The notes: generated by a model not told the origin, from the letters alone. A DNA stretch of 64,000 nt from Klebsiella grimontii (GCF_900200035.1 NZ_FZTC01000034.1:186001-250000), one strand, 5' to 3'; positions 18,266 to 28,928 are shown, counted from the stretch's first letter. Numbers and translations: made by a program.

Positions 18266-20161
18266 TTACCCTTCGATATCCGCCAGATCGCCCTTCTCCT
18301 GCAGCCAGTTACGCCGATCTTCAGAGCGCTTCTTCGCTAACAGCATATCCATCATAGCGGTTGTCTGCTGTTCATCTTCATCGTTGATAATCAGCTGTAC
18401 CAGACGGCGGGTATTCGGATCCAGGGTAGTTTCACGCAGCTGCAACGGGTTCATCTCGCCCAGCCCTTTAAAGCGCTGTACGTTCGGTTTGCCTTTCTTA
18501 CGCTTGAGCTGCTCGAGCACGCCCGCTTTTTCTTCTTCCGTCAGCGCGTAGTAAACCTCTTTGCCGAGGTCGATACGGTACAAAGGCGGCAGCGCCACGT
18601 AAACGTGGCCGTGTTTAACCAAAGTGCGGAAGTGCCTGACGAACAGCGCGCACAGCAGCGTCGCGATGTGCAGACCATCGGAGTCGGCGTCAGCCAGAAT
18701 ACAAATCTTGCCGTAACGCAGCTGGCTCAGGTCATCGCTATCCGGATCGATACCAATCGCGACGGAAATATCATGCACTTCCTGGGAAGCGAGCACTTCA
18801 TCGGAAGAGACTTCCCAGGTGTTAAGGATTTTACCTTTCAGCGGCATGATCGCCTGGTATTCGCGGTCGCGCGCCTGCTTGGCAGAGCCGCCGGCGGAAT
18901 CTCCTTCCACAAGAAACAGTTCGGTCCGATTCAAATCCTGAGCGGTGCAATCTGCCAGCTTGCCGGGAAGGGCAGGACCGCTAGTGAGCTTTTTACGCAC
19001 CACTTTTTTCGCCGCGCGCAGACGACGCTGGGCGCTGGAAATCGCCATTTCCGCCAGCAGCTCCGCCGACTGGACGTTCTGGTTTAGCCACAGGCTGAAC
19101 GCGTCCTTAACGACGCCGGAAACAAACGCGGCGCACTGACGTGAAGAGAGGCGCTCTTTGGTTTGCCCGGCAAACTGCGGATCCTGCATCTTCACGGAAA
19201 GCACGTAAGCGCAGCGCTCCCAGATATCTTCCGCCGATAGCTTCACGCCGCGCGGCAGGATGTTCCGGTATTCGCAGAACTCGCGCATAGCGTCCAGTAA
19301 ACCCTGACGCAGACCGTTAACGTGGGTGCCGCCCTGCATGGTAGGGATCAGGTTGACGTAGCTTTCGGTCAGCAGCTCGCCGCCTTCCGGCAGCCACAGC
19401 AACGCCCAGTCGACCGCTTCGGTATCGCCAGAGAAGGTGCCGACGAACGGTTTTTCCGGCAGCAGAGGCAGGCCGTTAACCGCTTCGCTAAGATAGTCGG
19501 TCAGTCCATCGGCGTAGCACCAGCGTTGTTCACTGTCGTTGACCAGATCGCGGAAAACAATCTCTACGCCCGGGCAAAGAACGGCCTTGGCTTTTAACAA
19601 ATGCGAGAGGCGTGAGACGGAAAAACGCGGGCTGTCAAAAAAGCTTTCATCCGGCCAGAAGTGCACGCTGGTACCGGTATTGCGCTTACCGCAGGTGCCG
19701 GTCACATGGAGATCTTCTACTTTATCGCCATTTTCAAAGGCGATGCTGTAGATCTGACCGTCGCGGCGCACGTTCACTTCAACGCGTTTCGATAGGGCGT
19801 TGACCACTGAAATCCCTACGCCGTGCAGGCCGCCGGAGAACTGGTAGTTCTTATTGGAGAATTTCCCCCCCGCGTGCAGGCGGCAAAGAATCAGTTCAAC
19901 TGCCGGAACCCCTTCTTCAGGATGGATATCCACCGGCATTCCGCGGCCATCATCGATAACTTCCAGCGACTGGTCGGCATGGAGAATGACCTCCACGCGT
20001 TTCGCGTGACCGGCCAGGGCCTCATCCACGCTGTTATCAATAACTTCCTGACCAAGATGATTTGGACGTGTGGTATCAGTGTACATTCCCGGACGGCGGC
20101 GAACCGGCTCTAGCCCGGTGAGTACCTCAATGGCATCAGCGTTATATGAAGATTGCGTCAT
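18266..20161 (-). CDS. parE: DNA topoisomerase IV subunit B
   Basis: ATPase subunit of topoisomerase IV, 631 residues. GHKL ATP-binding motifs are present (EVIDNSVDEALAG, DDGRGMPVD, GGLHGVGISVVNALS), followed by the transducer domain and Toprim domain with EGDSAGGSAKQ and the metal-binding DADSDG. It works with ParC to unlink chromosomes. It is the last gene of a minus-strand operon nudF-yqiB-cpdA-yqiA-parE with short gaps or overlaps, as in E. coli, and lies 30 bp after yqiA. Confidence 0.98.
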   Translation of the reverse strand: MTQSSYNADAIEVLTGLEPVRRRPGMYTDTTRPNHLGQEVIDNSVDEALAGHAKRVEVILHADQSLEVIDDGRGMPVDIHPEEGVPAVELILCRLHAGGKFSNKNYQFSGGLHGVGISVVNALSKRVEVNVRRDGQIYSIAFENGDKVEDLHVTGTCGKRNTGTSVHFWPDESFFDSPRFSVSRLSHLLKAKAVLCPGVEIVFRDLVNDSEQRWCYADGLTDYLSEAVNGLPLLPEKPFVGTFSGDTEAVDWALLWLPEGGELLTESYVNLIPTMQGGTHVNGLRQGLLDAMREFCEYRNILPRGVKLSAEDIWERCAYVLSVKMQDPQFAGQTKERLSSRQCAAFVSGVVKDAFSLWLNQNVQSAELLAEMAISSAQRRLRAAKKVVRKKLTSGPALPGKLADCTAQDLNRTELFLVEGDSAGGSAKQARDREYQAIMPLKGKILNTWEVSSDEVLASQEVHDISVAIGIDPDSDDLSQLRYGKICILADADSDGLHIATLLCALFVRHFRTLVKHGHVYVALPPLYRIDLGKEVYYALTEEEKAGVLEQLKRKKGKPNVQRFKGLGEMNPLQLRETTLDPNTRRLVQLIINDEDEQQTTAMMDMLLAKKRSEDRRNWLQEKGDLADIEG

Positions 20162-20191
20162 GGTGTGTATTCGTAGGTCGTTCCGAACCGC

Positions 20192-20767
20192 TCAGCGCAG
20201 GCCCAGAAAATCGATAATCTGAGTGAAATGATCTTCAAAGCCAACAAATGCGTGATTACCGCCCTCCTCTACCGTCTGTCGGCAGGAGGCGAAATAATCA
20301 ACGGCCTGGCGGTAATCAAGCACTTCATCGCCCGTTTGCTGCAATAACCAGATTAAATCCGGCGCTTCCAGCGGGTCAATTTGCATGACTTTGAGATCGT
20401 AAATATGGCGAGACTCTAGCACATATTGCTGCCCCGTGTATGGATTCTCATTGGGGCCAAGGAAATTGTTCAATAGCTCAAACGGGCGCACCGCAGGGTT
20501 CACGACCACCGCCGGCAGCATAAAGCACTGCGATAGCCAGGTCGCGTAATATCCCCCCAGCGAGGAACCGACAACGCCTAGCGGTTCGCCGCCGTGCTCC
20601 AGCACGATGGCCTCCAGATATTCCGCCGCTTGCGCGGGGTAAACCGGGAGCTCCGGTATCACCATTGAGATGTCAGGATAGGTCCGCGCCAGCCACTCTT
20701 TCAGCGCAGTCGCTTTTGCCGAGCGCGGCGAGCTGTTAAAACCATGCAGATAGAGAAGCGTAGACAT
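20192..20767 (-). CDS. yqiA: alpha/beta-hydrolase esterase YqiA
   Basis: Small serine esterase of 191 residues with the nucleophile elbow GSSLGGYYA and a late catalytic His in [12 protein letters not shown]. The N-terminal strand-turn [13 protein letters not shown] supplies the oxyanion region. The E. coli homologue hydrolyses short acyl esters such as palmitoyl-CoA and pNP-butyrate; the natural role is unknown. Its start overlaps the cpdA stop by one base, so the two are probably co-translated. Confidence 0.94.
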   Translation of the reverse strand: MSTLLYLHGFNSSPRSAKATALKEWLARTYPDISMVIPELPVYPAQAAEYLEAIVLEHGGEPLGVVGSSLGGYYATWLSQCFMLPAVVVNPAVRPFELLNNFLGPNENPYTGQQYVLESRHIYDLKVMQIDPLEAPDLIWLLQQTGDEVLDYRQAVDYFASCRQTVEEGGNHAFVGFEDHFTQIIDFLGLR

Positions 20768-21594
20768 CAGTATCCTTCTGAAGCGATATCCGGGTGAAAT
20801 TTCACGCCTTCAAGGCGGCAAACTTCAGTGGTCAACGTGCCATCAGGATGCAGATCCAGCCAGCGCCAGCCCGGAGAGACGGTATCCAGCGTGAAGTTAG
20901 CGCAGTGCGGCTTAAACTGCACGCAGGTGGATGGCGTGGCCATCATGCGCCGACCGTTCCAGTCAAGATCCAGTTCCTGATGAATATGGCCGCACAGCAG
21001 ATGCTTAACGCGAGGAAACGCGGCCAGCGCGCAATCAAGCGCCCCGGCATTGCGCAGGCTATGCTGATCCAGCCAGCTGCAGCCTGACGGCATAGGATGG
21101 TGGTGCAACAGCAGCAGCGTATACCGCTCCGGGACTTCCGCCAGCTTCTGCTCAAGCCATTCAAGCTGGAAATCGCTCAGCTCGCCGTGCGGCACGCCGA
21201 ACACCTGGCTATCCATGAGCAATATTTGCCAATGGTCGCCCAGCAATACGCGTTTAGCGGGGGAGATGCCTGATTCCTGCAGCGTGCTATACATCGCCGG
21301 TTGAAAATCATGATTACCCGGCAGCCAGACGCAAGGTGCAGCAAAACTCGCGATGCCCTCAGCAAAATGCTGATAGGCCGCGGCAGAGTGATCTTGCGCC
21401 AGATCGCCTGTAGCAACAATCAGGTCGCATTCTCGCTGTGAGGCGTGGATAGCATCCAGTACGGCCTGATAGCTTTCCCAGGTATTGATACCTAACAGCG
21501 TTTCGTGTTTTTCAGCAAACAGGTGAGTATCGGTAATTTGTAATATCCTGACTCTGGCCTCACCAGCCAAAGGTAGGTTTAACAGGCTTTCCAA
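20767..21594 (-). CDS. cpdA: 3',5'-cyclic-AMP phosphodiesterase
   Basis: Cytoplasmic class III cAMP phosphodiesterase of 275 residues that lowers cAMP and so tunes CRP activity. All metallophosphoesterase motifs are present: DTHLF, GDLAQD, GNHDF, the HHHPMPSG segment and GHIH. The length matches E. coli CpdA. It follows yqiB by 24 bp and overlaps yqiA by one base in the nudF-to-parE operon. Confidence 0.96.
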   Translation of the reverse strand: MESLLNLPLAGEARVRILQITDTHLFAEKHETLLGINTWESYQAVLDAIHASQRECDLIVATGDLAQDHSAAAYQHFAEGIASFAAPCVWLPGNHDFQPAMYSTLQESGISPAKRVLLGDHWQILLMDSQVFGVPHGELSDFQLEWLEQKLAEVPERYTLLLLHHHPMPSGCSWLDQHSLRNAGALDCALAAFPRVKHLLCGHIHQELDLDWNGRRMMATPSTCVQFKPHCANFTLDTVSPGWRWLDLHPDGTLTTEVCRLEGVKFHPDIASEGY

Positions 21595-21618
21595 ATGGTG
21601 TCCTTAGGTTTCACGACG

Positions 21619-22041
21619 CTAACAAACCGGAATCGCCATCGCTCCATGTGCTAAACAGTATCGCAGCCAATCGGCCAAAAACTGATTAATTTGATGCTTT
21701 TCGTCGCGTTGATGCAACTTTTTATTAGGATAATCATACCGCGCTTTGAAGCGAAAGATCTGCTGGCTTGAACACACTTCAGCGACCATTGCATCGTGAT
21801 AGAGCCGTACCGTCATTGACGGCAGACTCCAGTAGCTCACCGACGGAGCCGTCTGCTCAATCGCCACTAACGTAGTGTAGCGGGTCGATTCGACGATGGT
21901 TAATCGGTATTGCGCGTTGCCCACCTGGTAACTCACCTTTTCTCCCGCTGCATCCGTTCGCGGCAACAGGCGGCGCAGCTGGGCAAAGTTGGTTTCACAC
22001 AGGCGCATCATTTCAGGAAAGTCAGGCGTATAACGCTTCAT
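21619..22041 (-). CDS. yqiB: DUF1249 family protein YqiB
   Basis: Conserved cytoplasmic protein of 140 residues with no established function. It starts [18 protein letters not shown], the normal N-terminus of the family; a longer upstream frame reads back into nudF and was rejected. The start overlaps the nudF stop by 4 bp (ATGA). The C-terminal half is basic, with paired Tyr and Lys residues ([19 protein letters not shown]). Its fixed place between nudF and cpdA is shared across enterics. Confidence 0.93.
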   Translation of the reverse strand: MKRYTPDFPEMMRLCETNFAQLRRLLPRTDAAGEKVSYQVGNAQYRLTIVESTRYTTLVAIEQTAPSVSYWSLPSMTVRLYHDAMVAEVCSSQQIFRFKARYDYPNKKLHQRDEKHQINQFLADWLRYCLAHGAMAIPVC

Positions 22042-22670
22042 TTTGTCCACTCGTTGCGTAAATTGTGATAATGCAGTTGCAGCCATTGCAGCGCGATGAC
22101 AGAGGCTGCGTTGTCGATTTTCCCCTCTTCCACCCATCTGTAAGCCTGTTCCCGGCTCACCACGTGGACACGAATATCCTCATTTTCGTCGGCCAATCCA
22201 TGAATCCCTTTTGCCGTCGTGGCATCGACTTCCCCCACCATAATAGACAATCTTTCGCTGGTGCCGCCGGGGCTGGCCAGGTAGCTCAGGACCGGTTTAA
22301 TCCGGCCAACATTAAGCCCGGCTTCTTCCACCGCTTCACGACGGGCGACATCTTCAGAAGATTCGCCTTCTTCTATCATACCGGCGACCATTTCAAGCAG
22401 CCACGGGCTCGCGCTGGTATCGTACGCCGCAATACGGATCTGTTCGACGAGCACAACTTCATCGCGCACCGGGTCAAAGGGTAGCAAGACTGCGGCGTGC
22501 CCGCGCTCAAAAATTTCACGCGTCACTTCATCACTCATGCCGCCGTTAAACAGGCGATGGCGAAAACGATATAAATCGAGCGAAAAAAAACCGCGATAAA
22601 GCGTTTCGCGTGCAATAATTTCTACATCGTTTTTAGAGAAGGTAATCCCCTGCTGATTGACGTCGCTCAT
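22038..22670 (-). CDS. nudF: ADP-ribose pyrophosphatase (Nudix)
   Basis: Nudix hydrolase of 210 residues that splits ADP-ribose to AMP and ribose 5-phosphate. The Nudix box runs [20 protein letters not shown] then AGL, with all metal-binding glutamates. First gene of the nudF-yqiB-cpdA-yqiA-parE operon, divergent from tolC across 195 bp. The gene has a clear ATG start ([18 protein letters not shown]). Confidence 0.97.
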   Translation of the reverse strand: MSDVNQQGITFSKNDVEIIARETLYRGFFSLDLYRFRHRLFNGGMSDEVTREIFERGHAAVLLPFDPVRDEVVLVEQIRIAAYDTSASPWLLEMVAGMIEEGESSEDVARREAVEEAGLNVGRIKPVLSYLASPGGTSERLSIMVGEVDATTAKGIHGLADENEDIRVHVVSREQAYRWVEEGKIDNAASVIALQWLQLHYHNLRNEWTK

Positions 22671-22764
22671 TTCGATATCCTGTAGAACATGAAGTTATGA
22701 ATTTATAGGCGGTGTGGCTACCGTTTTACGGTTCGTATGTTAGATTGGTGCAAATTACCGCCCC

Positions 22765-22783
22765 ATGGCACATTACGCCAACT
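22765..22783 (+). promoter_or_regulatory. mar/sox/rob box upstream of tolC
   Basis: ATGGCACATTACGCCAACT matches the 19-position MarA/SoxS/Rob consensus except at one late position. A TACAAT -10 hexamer lies at 22804-22809, so the box covers the -35 region, the class II geometry. E. coli tolC is activated by these regulators from an equivalent position. Confidence 0.65.
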
Positions 22784-22865
22784 TTTTACGGTAACAGACT
22801 CTATACAATCAGTGATTATTTTTAGAATTTGAGTAGCGCTAAATGCTTCACAACAAGGAATGCAA

Positions 22866-24314
22866 ATGAAGAAACTCTTTCCCATCCTTATCGGCCTGGG
22901 CCTGACTGGCTTCAGCGCCATGAGCCAGGCAGAAAACCTGCTGCAGGTTTATCAGCAGGCGCGTATCAGCAACCCTGATCTGCGTAAGTCAGCAGCCGAT
23001 CGTGATGCCGCATTCGAGAAGATCAACGAAGCGCGTAGCCCATTACTACCACAGCTCGGTCTGGGTGCTGATTATACCTATACCAGCGGCTTCCGTGATG
23101 CTAAAGACCAGAATTCCGACGTCACCAGCGGCTCGCTGCAGCTCACGCAGGTTCTGTTCGATATGTCGAAATGGCGCGCGCTGACGCTGCAGGAAAAGAA
23201 CGCCGGCATTCAGGACGTCACTTATCAGACGGACCAGCAAACGCTGATCCTGAACACTGCGACCGCCTATTTTAAAGTGCTGGCCGCTATCGATACGCTC
23301 TCCTATACCGAAGCGCAGAAACAGGCTATTTATCGCCAGTTAGATCAGACCACCCAGCGCTTTAACGTTGGCCTGGTGGCCATCACCGACGTGCAGAACG
23401 CCCGTTCACAGTACGATGCCGTACTGGCGAATGAAGTGACCGCGCGCAACGACCTCGATAACGCGGTTGAAGAGCTGCGCCAGGTGACCGGTAACTACTA
23501 TCCGGAGCTGGCCTCGCTGAACGTCGATGGTTTTAAAACGACTAAGCCGTCAGCGGTTAACGCGCTGCTGAAAGAAGCGGAAAACCGCAACCTGTCGCTG
23601 CTGCAGGCTCGCCTGAGCCAGGATCTGGCGCGCGAGCAAATTCGCCAGGCGCAGGACGGGCATCTGCCGACCCTGAATTTAAACGCGTCCAGTAACGTAT
23701 CTAATAGCAGCTACAGCGGTTCCAAAAGCACAACGCCGGACAGAGATATCGGGCAGAACCAAATCGGCCTGAACTTCTCCCTGCCGCTGTATCAGGGCGG
23801 GATGGTGAACTCCCAGGTTAAACAGGCGCAGTACAACTTTGTCGGCGCCAGCGAGCAGCTGGAAAGCGCGCACCGTAGCGTGGTGCAGACCGTTCGTTCC
23901 TCGTTTAACAACGTGAACGCGTCCATCAGCAGCATTAATGCCTACAAACAGGCCGTGGTCTCTGCCCAGAGCTCTCTGGATGCCATGGAAGCCGGTTATT
24001 CGGTGGGTACGCGTACCATCGTCGATGTCCTGGACGCGACGACCACCCTGTATAACGCCAAACAGCAATTGTCCAACGCCCGTTATAACTACCTGATTAA
24101 CGAGCTGAATATCAAGTCTGCGCTCGGTACGCTGAACGAGCAGGACCTGGTTGCGCTGAACAATACGCTGGGTAAAGCGATTCCGACCTCACCGGACAGC
24201 GTCGCGCCGGAGAACCCGCAGCAGGATGCCAGCGCTGACGGCTACAGCAACACCGCCGCGGCAAAACCGGCATCAGCGCGCAGCACCAGCGGCAGCAATC
24301 CGTTCCGCCAGTAA
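22866..24314 (+). CDS. tolC: outer membrane channel TolC
   Basis: Trimeric outer-membrane/periplasmic tunnel (482 residues) used by AcrAB and other efflux pumps and by type I secretion. A signal peptide ending near SQA is followed by [11 protein letters not shown], the mature N-terminus. Two OEP repeats follow, with long coiled-coil stretches and the duplicated [20 protein letters not shown] and [19 protein letters not shown] segments. Start set at 22866, 6-7 nt after AAGGA; an ATG two codons earlier is too close to it. The tail after about residue 430 is Ala/Ser/Pro-rich and low in complexity. Followed by a perfect 14-bp stem hairpin. Confidence 0.98.
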   Translation: MKKLFPILIGLGLTGFSAMSQAENLLQVYQQARISNPDLRKSAADRDAAFEKINEARSPLLPQLGLGADYTYTSGFRDAKDQNSDVTSGSLQLTQVLFDMSKWRALTLQEKNAGIQDVTYQTDQQTLILNTATAYFKVLAAIDTLSYTEAQKQAIYRQLDQTTQRFNVGLVAITDVQNARSQYDAVLANEVTARNDLDNAVEELRQVTGNYYPELASLNVDGFKTTKPSAVNALLKEAENRNLSLLQARLSQDLAREQIRQAQDGHLPTLNLNASSNVSNSSYSGSKSTTPDRDIGQNQIGLNFSLPLYQGGMVNSQVKQAQYNFVGASEQLESAHRSVVQTVRSSFNNVNASISSINAYKQAVVSAQSSLDAMEAGYSVGTRTIVDVLDATTTLYNAKQQLSNARYNYLINELNIKSALGTLNEQDLVALNNTLGKAIPTSPDSVAPENPQQDASADGYSNTAAAKPASARSTSGSNPFRQ

Positions 24315-24332
24315 TCAAGTTTGCGCAGTCCG

Positions 24333-24363
24333 CGCTTCGCTTACCCGCCGGGTAAGCGAAGCG
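24333..24363 (+). terminator. hairpin after tolC
   Basis: CGCTTCGCTTACCC, a GCC loop and the exact complement form a perfect 14-bp stem 19 bases after the tolC stop. The U-tract is weak, so it may be partial termination or 3'-end protection rather than a full stop before ygiB. Confidence 0.55.
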
Positions 24364-24483
24364 TTAAACGTAAGGCAACGTAAAGATCCCCCGCTTTCCG
24401 CCCCTATTCGCTTCATTTTCCACCACTCATCCTCTATCCTGAGCGTTAACAAAACGCATACCACTGGGTCCAGGAAGACAAAT

Positions 24484-25152
24484 ATGAAACGGACAAAAAA
24501 TATTAAACACGCCTCCTTCCGCAAAAGCTGGAGCGCTCGACACTTAACTCCCGTCGCGCTTGCCGTGACGGCGGTATTTATGCTCGCCGGTTGTGAACAA
24601 AGCGATGAAACGGTTTCTCTGTATCAAAACGCCGATGACTGCTCTGCCGCTAACCCGAGCAAATCCGCAGAGTGCACCACCGCTTACAATAACGCGCTTA
24701 AAGAAGCGGAACGTACCGCGCCGAAATACGCCTCTCGTGAAGATTGCGTCGCCGAATTCGGTGAAGGTCAGTGCCAGCAGGCGCCGGCTCAGGCTGGCAT
24801 GGCTCCGGAAAACCAGGCCCAGGCGCAAAGCAGCGGCAGCTTCTGGATGCCGCTGATGGCTGGCTACATGATGGGTCGGATGATGGGCGGCGGAATGGGC
24901 GCTCAGCAGCCGCTGTTCAGCTCAAAAAATCCGGCCAGCCCGGCGTATGGTAAATATACCGACGCAGGCGGTAAGAGCTACGGCGCAGCGCAGCCGGGCC
25001 GTACCATGAACGTGCCGAAAACCGCGATGGCGCCGAAACCGGCCACCACCAGCACCGTGACGCGCGGCGGGTTTGGCGACTCGGTCGCTAAGCAATCAAC
25101 TATGCAGCGTAGCTCAGCAAGCTCCTCTTCTTCACGCTCGATGGGCGGCTAA
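24484..25152 (+). CDS. ygiB: DUF1190 family lipoprotein YgiB
   Basis: Protein of 222 residues. An N-terminal basic region and hydrophobic stretch end in a lipobox (MLAGC, Cys about residue 39), followed by a paired-Cys segment and a Gly/Met-rich central part ([15 protein letters not shown]). The C-terminal end is Ser-rich. The function of the family is not established. The frame is open upstream into the tolC tail, but the start at 24484 gives the family length and a signal sequence. ygiC starts only 5 bp after its stop, so the two are co-transcribed. Confidence 0.92.
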   Translation: MKRTKNIKHASFRKSWSARHLTPVALAVTAVFMLAGCEQSDETVSLYQNADDCSAANPSKSAECTTAYNNALKEAERTAPKYASREDCVAEFGEGQCQQAPAQAGMAPENQAQAQSSGSFWMPLMAGYMMGRMMGGGMGAQQPLFSSKNPASPAYGKYTDAGGKSYGAAQPGRTMNVPKTAMAPKPATTSTVTRGGFGDSVAKQSTMQRSSASSSSSRSMGG

Positions 25153-25157
25153 GCGAC

Positions 25158-26318
25158 ATGGAAAGAATCAGCATTACCGAGCGCCCGGACTGGCGTGAAA
25201 AAGCGACAGAATATGGTTTTAACTTTCACACCATGTACGGTGAGCCGTACTGGAGTGAAGAAGCCTATTATAAGCTGACGCTGGCGCAGGTTGAGAAGCT
25301 CGAAGACGTCACCGCTGAGCTGCATCAGATGTGTCTGCAGGCGGTAGAGAAAGTCGTCGCCAGCGATGAATTAATGGCCAAATTTCGCATCCCCAAACAT
25401 ACATGGGGTTTCGTGCGCCAGTCGTGGAAAACCCATCAGCCTTCGCTGTATTCGCGTCTCGATCTCGCGTGGGACGGCGTGGGTGAGCCGAAGCTGCTGG
25501 AGAACAACGCCGATACGCCGACGTCTCTGTATGAAGCGGCATTCTTCCAGTGGATCTGGATGGAAGATCAGCTCAACGCCGGTCAACTTCCGGCGGGCAG
25601 CGATCAGTTCAACAGCCTTCAGGAGAAGCTGATCGATCGCTTCGGCGAACTGCGCGAGCAGTTCGGTTTTCAGCTGCTACATATGGCCTGCTGCCGCGAT
25701 ACCATTGAAGACCGCGGTACCGTGCAATACTTGCAGGACTGCGCCGTAGAAGCGGGCGTGGCGACCGAATTCCTTTACATCGAAGATATCGGTCTTGGCG
25801 AAAAAGGTCAGTTTACCGACCTGCAGGACCAGGTGATTGGTAATCTGTTCAAGCTCTATCCGTGGGAGTACATGCTGCGCGAGGTGTTCTCCACCAAGCT
25901 GGAAGATGCCGGCGTGCGCTGGCTGGAGCCGGCATGGAAGAGCATTATCTCCAATAAAGCGCTGCTGCCGCTGCTGTGGGAGATGTTCCCCAACCATCCG
26001 AACCTGCTGGCCGCTTATTTCAGCGAAGATGCGCATCCGGAGATGGACAAGTACGTTATCAAGCCTATCTTCTCCCGCGAAGGCGCTAACGTCTCTATCG
26101 TGGAGAACGGTAAGGTGCTGGAAGCGGTAGAAGGGCCGTACGGCGAAGAAGGCACCATCGTCCAGGAGTTCTATCCTTTGCCGAAGTTTGGCGATAGCTA
26201 CACGCTCATCGGCAGCTGGCTAATTAACGATCAGCCTGCGGGGATTGGCATTCGCGAAGACCGGGCGCTGATCACGCAGGACCTGTCGCGCTTTTATCCG
26301 CATATTTTCGTCGAGTAA
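25158..26318 (+). CDS. ygiC: glutathionylspermidine synthase-like ATP-grasp ligase YgiC
   Basis: Protein of 386 residues matching the synthetase domain of glutathionylspermidine synthase. ATP-grasp elements are visible: [12 protein letters not shown], the [14 protein letters not shown] loop and the late [17 protein letters not shown] metal-binding part. E. coli YgiC is thought to ligate peptide-like substrates but lacks the amidase half of Gsp and does not make glutathionylspermidine; the true substrate is unknown. It is tightly linked to ygiB and ends at a strong terminator. Confidence 0.94.
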   Translation: MERISITERPDWREKATEYGFNFHTMYGEPYWSEEAYYKLTLAQVEKLEDVTAELHQMCLQAVEKVVASDELMAKFRIPKHTWGFVRQSWKTHQPSLYSRLDLAWDGVGEPKLLENNADTPTSLYEAAFFQWIWMEDQLNAGQLPAGSDQFNSLQEKLIDRFGELREQFGFQLLHMACCRDTIEDRGTVQYLQDCAVEAGVATEFLYIEDIGLGEKGQFTDLQDQVIGNLFKLYPWEYMLREVFSTKLEDAGVRWLEPAWKSIISNKALLPLLWEMFPNHPNLLAAYFSEDAHPEMDKYVIKPIFSREGANVSIVENGKVLEAVEGPYGEEGTIVQEFYPLPKFGDSYTLIGSWLINDQPAGIGIREDRALITQDLSRFYPHIFVE

Positions 26319-26323
26319 CATTG

Positions 26324-26362
26324 AACCCCGGCAGCACCGCTTACTGCCGGGGTTTTGTTTTT
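26324..26362 (+). terminator. Rho-independent terminator of ygiBC
   Basis: AACCCCGGCAG and CTGCCGGGGTT form an 11-bp stem followed by TTGTTTTTT, 5 bases after the ygiC stop codon. Confidence 0.88.
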
Positions 26363-26364
26363 TC

Positions 26365-27156
26365 TCAAGCGCCAATCACTACTGACAGCATACTCAACGA
26401 CCCCATTTCTATTCCTTCAACCGGAATAGTGATCGGCTCCTCGCCGTCCCAGGCGCCAAGAACATACAGCAGCGGCAGAAAGTGCTCGGCCGTCGGGTTA
26501 GATAACGATCCGCCTTCATGCGCCAGGTAATTCACCAGCGGATGCTCGGCCACGGGCCCTTGCCAGGCGAGGTTCGCCTTCACGTAGTCATTAAACGACT
26601 CCGCCCAAGGATAGGGCGTATTCTCGCCGTGCCAGCGCGCGGTACGCAGGTTATGCACCACATTGCCGCTGGCCACCAGCATAATGCCTTCATCACGCAA
26701 CTGAGCCAGCTTACGCCCCATTTCTAAATGCCATGCGGCGGGTTTCGTACTATCAATACTCAGCTGCACCATCGGAATATCGGCATCGGGATACATTTTA
26801 ATCAACACGCCCCATGAACCGTGGTCAAAGCCCCAGGCTTCTTTATCCAGCGTCACCGGCACCGGCGCCAGCAGCTCAACCAGGCGTTGGGCCAGCTCAG
26901 GTGAACCCGGCGCCGGATAATACGTATCGTAAAGCGCCTGTGGAAAACCGCCAAAATCATGGATTGTTTTCGGCGCCTCCATCGCGGTCACTCCCGTACC
27001 GCGTGTAAACCAGTGCGCGGATATCACCACAATAGCTTTAGGCCGCGGCAGCGTCTCGCCCAGATGCCGCCAGGCGCGGGTATAGATGTTATCTTCCAGC
27101 ACGTTCATCGGACTACCGTGGCCTAAAAACAGTGCCGGCATGCGGATACGTGACAT
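26365..27156 (-). CDS. ygiD: 4,5-DOPA extradiol dioxygenase-like protein YgiD
   Basis: Class III extradiol ring-cleavage dioxygenase family, 263 residues. Zinc/iron ligand regions are FLGHGSPMN near the N-terminus, SAHWFTRG and GFDHGSWG, with late LASGNVVHNLR. E. coli YgiD opens L-DOPA, giving betalamic-acid-type products; its physiological substrate is uncertain. The start was set at MSRIRMPALFL, with AAGGAT 7-8 nt upstream; an earlier ATG lacks a site. Convergent with ygiC. In E. coli zupT follows; here it is missing and the fimbrial locus begins. Confidence 0.93.
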   Translation of the reverse strand: MSRIRMPALFLGHGSPMNVLEDNIYTRAWRHLGETLPRPKAIVVISAHWFTRGTGVTAMEAPKTIHDFGGFPQALYDTYYPAPGSPELAQRLVELLAPVPVTLDKEAWGFDHGSWGVLIKMYPDADIPMVQLSIDSTKPAAWHLEMGRKLAQLRDEGIMLVASGNVVHNLRTARWHGENTPYPWAESFNDYVKANLAWQGPVAEHPLVNYLAHEGGSLSNPTAEHFLPLLYVLGAWDGEEPITIPVEGIEMGSLSMLSVVIGA

Positions 27157-28303
27157 AGTAATATCCTTGGTTGAGAATAGTGGATGCATTTACCTTACGC
27201 GCTTTTTATTCAGGATAAACTCAGATAAGCATGATGATGATCGTCAGAAAATTTGAATATCAATAAAATTGGTTTGCAACCAGAATAGAAATTAAAATTT
27301 TTATTTAAATTCAACAAATTACCATGATTACACGCTGTTTATTTTCCGCATCTTAAACGTTTTGCAAAATCAGTCCACGGGCAACGTGAGTCACAGAAAG
27401 AGGCTTACTGGCAAAAACTTTCAATACTGACTGAGCCGATAAGCATTCTCTGTTATTTGTCGACAAAGAGGGAACATCTTGTAGACACTCTATATCGCGT
27501 ATTCGCATGTAGATGACAAGATCAACTCTGCATAGCGCACCCGCTCTATTTTTAACCAGCTCGTAATCATTACCTATCAGGAAAAGCTTACTAACGCTAT
27601 ATTTCTGCAGGATATTTTATTCATAACCATTCATTAAAAGAGAATAACCAACTATATACTCTGACAATGAGTATCGAGTTTTCCATATACATAGATTATA
27701 CTAATAAATTGGTGTTAGCAGCCAACTGAATAAAGTCATGCTCTCCAATAACGTAGTCCAGACCATACTACTTTATGAGATTAATGGGTTAAAAGACCTA
27801 CATATTAAGAACCGTGTCGCCATAAGACATAGTCTATGGTTGATTGGCAGATAAAATCATTTTATGTCAGGATCGGCATAGTCAATTCATCTCGTGAATC
27901 CATAACAAATAAGAAATAAGTTCAAATTATCCAATTTAACATTAAGTAATAAAAATAGTCAGCCGCATATTCTATAGTAAAGGACAATTTTAAGTTAACA
28001 GCTATTATGGTGATAAAAATCCGATAGCAAAAAGAAGAAGTTACATTCACATAAAATATATTAAAAGTTAAAAATCGCGCTAAACATGCTTAGCAATTCA
28101 GACTATAGTCTAAGAAACGCAATAATAACATATATATTAACTTAAACTAAAGATAAATGTTAACTATAAATAACGAGTGTAACAGATGGTGACATGATAA
28201 TTTCGCGCCGTAAGTTAATATTAACCCCCAGGTTCTAATATTTAACTTTCAGGATTTTGTTTATATTCGCTAGATATGATTAATCTATAAAGGATTATAT
28301 TCC
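27157..28303. other. 1.1-kb AT-rich region without genes, upstream of the fimbrial operon
   Basis: No convincing coding frame on either strand. The DNA is much richer in A and T than its surroundings, with many A/T tracts, as in H-NS-bound fimbrial leaders. Three palindromes stand out: AGACATAGTCT (27825-27835), inside a wider CCATA...TATGG arrangement; AGACTATAGTCT (28100-28111); and GTTAATATTAAC (28214-28225). A TATGAT hexamer (28275-28280), 24 bp before the pilin ATG, could be a -10 element but has no good -35. No long inverted repeat or recombinase gene of a fimS-type switch was found. Confidence 0.75.
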
Positions 28304-28876
28304 ATGTTAAAGAAAACACTGCTCGCTGTTGCCACCACTACCCTTTTATCTACAGCTGCTTTTAATGCAAGCGCAATCGATCAGGGTCACGGTATCGTTA
28401 ATTTTTCCGGCACAGTAATTACTGCACCTTGCTCTGTTGCTCCGGAAAGCTCTCAGATTGACGTAAATCTGGGTCAGGTTGCTGACACCGTGCTGAATGG
28501 CGGCCAGTATTCTCAGTCTGCTGACTTCACTATTCAACTGCGTGATTGCGTACTGACCAGCACTGATACTGAAGGCAAAACCACTACTATTAACAAAGTT
28601 AATGTGACTTTTACCTCTGCTAACGTTGATGTTTCCGACACTAGCCTGATGTCCAACACCAAAGAAAACAACTACGGCGGCGCAACTAACGTTGGCGTGC
28701 GTATCCTGGATGCAGGTTACAACACCGTTACTCTGGGCACCGCAGTTCCGGTCATGTTTACCGATACCAACCCGACTCAGGATCTGAACTTCCACGCACG
28801 TATGGAATCTCCGACCAAAAAAGCTACCGAAGGTGATGTTTACGCTCAGGCAAACTACGTCCTGGCTTATCAATAA
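28304..28876 (+). CDS. type 1-like fimbrial major subunit (YgiL-like pilin)
   Basis: Secreted pilin of 190 residues: signal peptide (about 1-24, ending in NASA), mature protein with the disulfide cysteines in TAPCSVAPE and LRDCVLTS, and a beta-strand C-terminus with penultimate Tyr (NYVLAYQ) for donor-strand exchange. It resembles E. coli YgiL closely, for example GHGIVNFSGTVITAPCS, NLGQVADTVL, GGATNVGVRILDAG and NFHARMESPTK. It is the first gene of a four-gene chaperone-usher operon and is followed by a stem-loop before the usher, which would favour high pilin expression. Confidence 0.92.
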   Translation: MLKKTLLAVATTTLLSTAAFNASAIDQGHGIVNFSGTVITAPCSVAPESSQIDVNLGQVADTVLNGGQYSQSADFTIQLRDCVLTSTDTEGKTTTINKVNVTFTSANVDVSDTSLMSNTKENNYGGATNVGVRILDAGYNTVTLGTAVPVMFTDTNPTQDLNFHARMESPTKKATEGDVYAQANYVLAYQ

Positions 28877-28908
28877 TCACTATTTGTTGTCTTGCTTGAT
28901 TAATCCAG

Positions 28909-28928
28909 GCCGGTGAAAACTCACCGGC
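28909..28928 (+). terminator. intra-operon stem-loop between pilin and usher
   Basis: GCCGGTGA-AAAC-TCACCGGC is a perfect 8-bp stem with a 4-nt loop, followed by TTTGTT, 33 bases after the pilin stop. Likely a leaky terminator or 3' stabiliser that raises the pilin-to-usher ratio, as in many fimbrial operons. Confidence 0.65.

Noticed and set aside
27157-28303. fimS-type invertible promoter
   Set aside because: No pair of long inverted repeats and no tyrosine recombinase gene (fimB/fimE-like) was found nearby.
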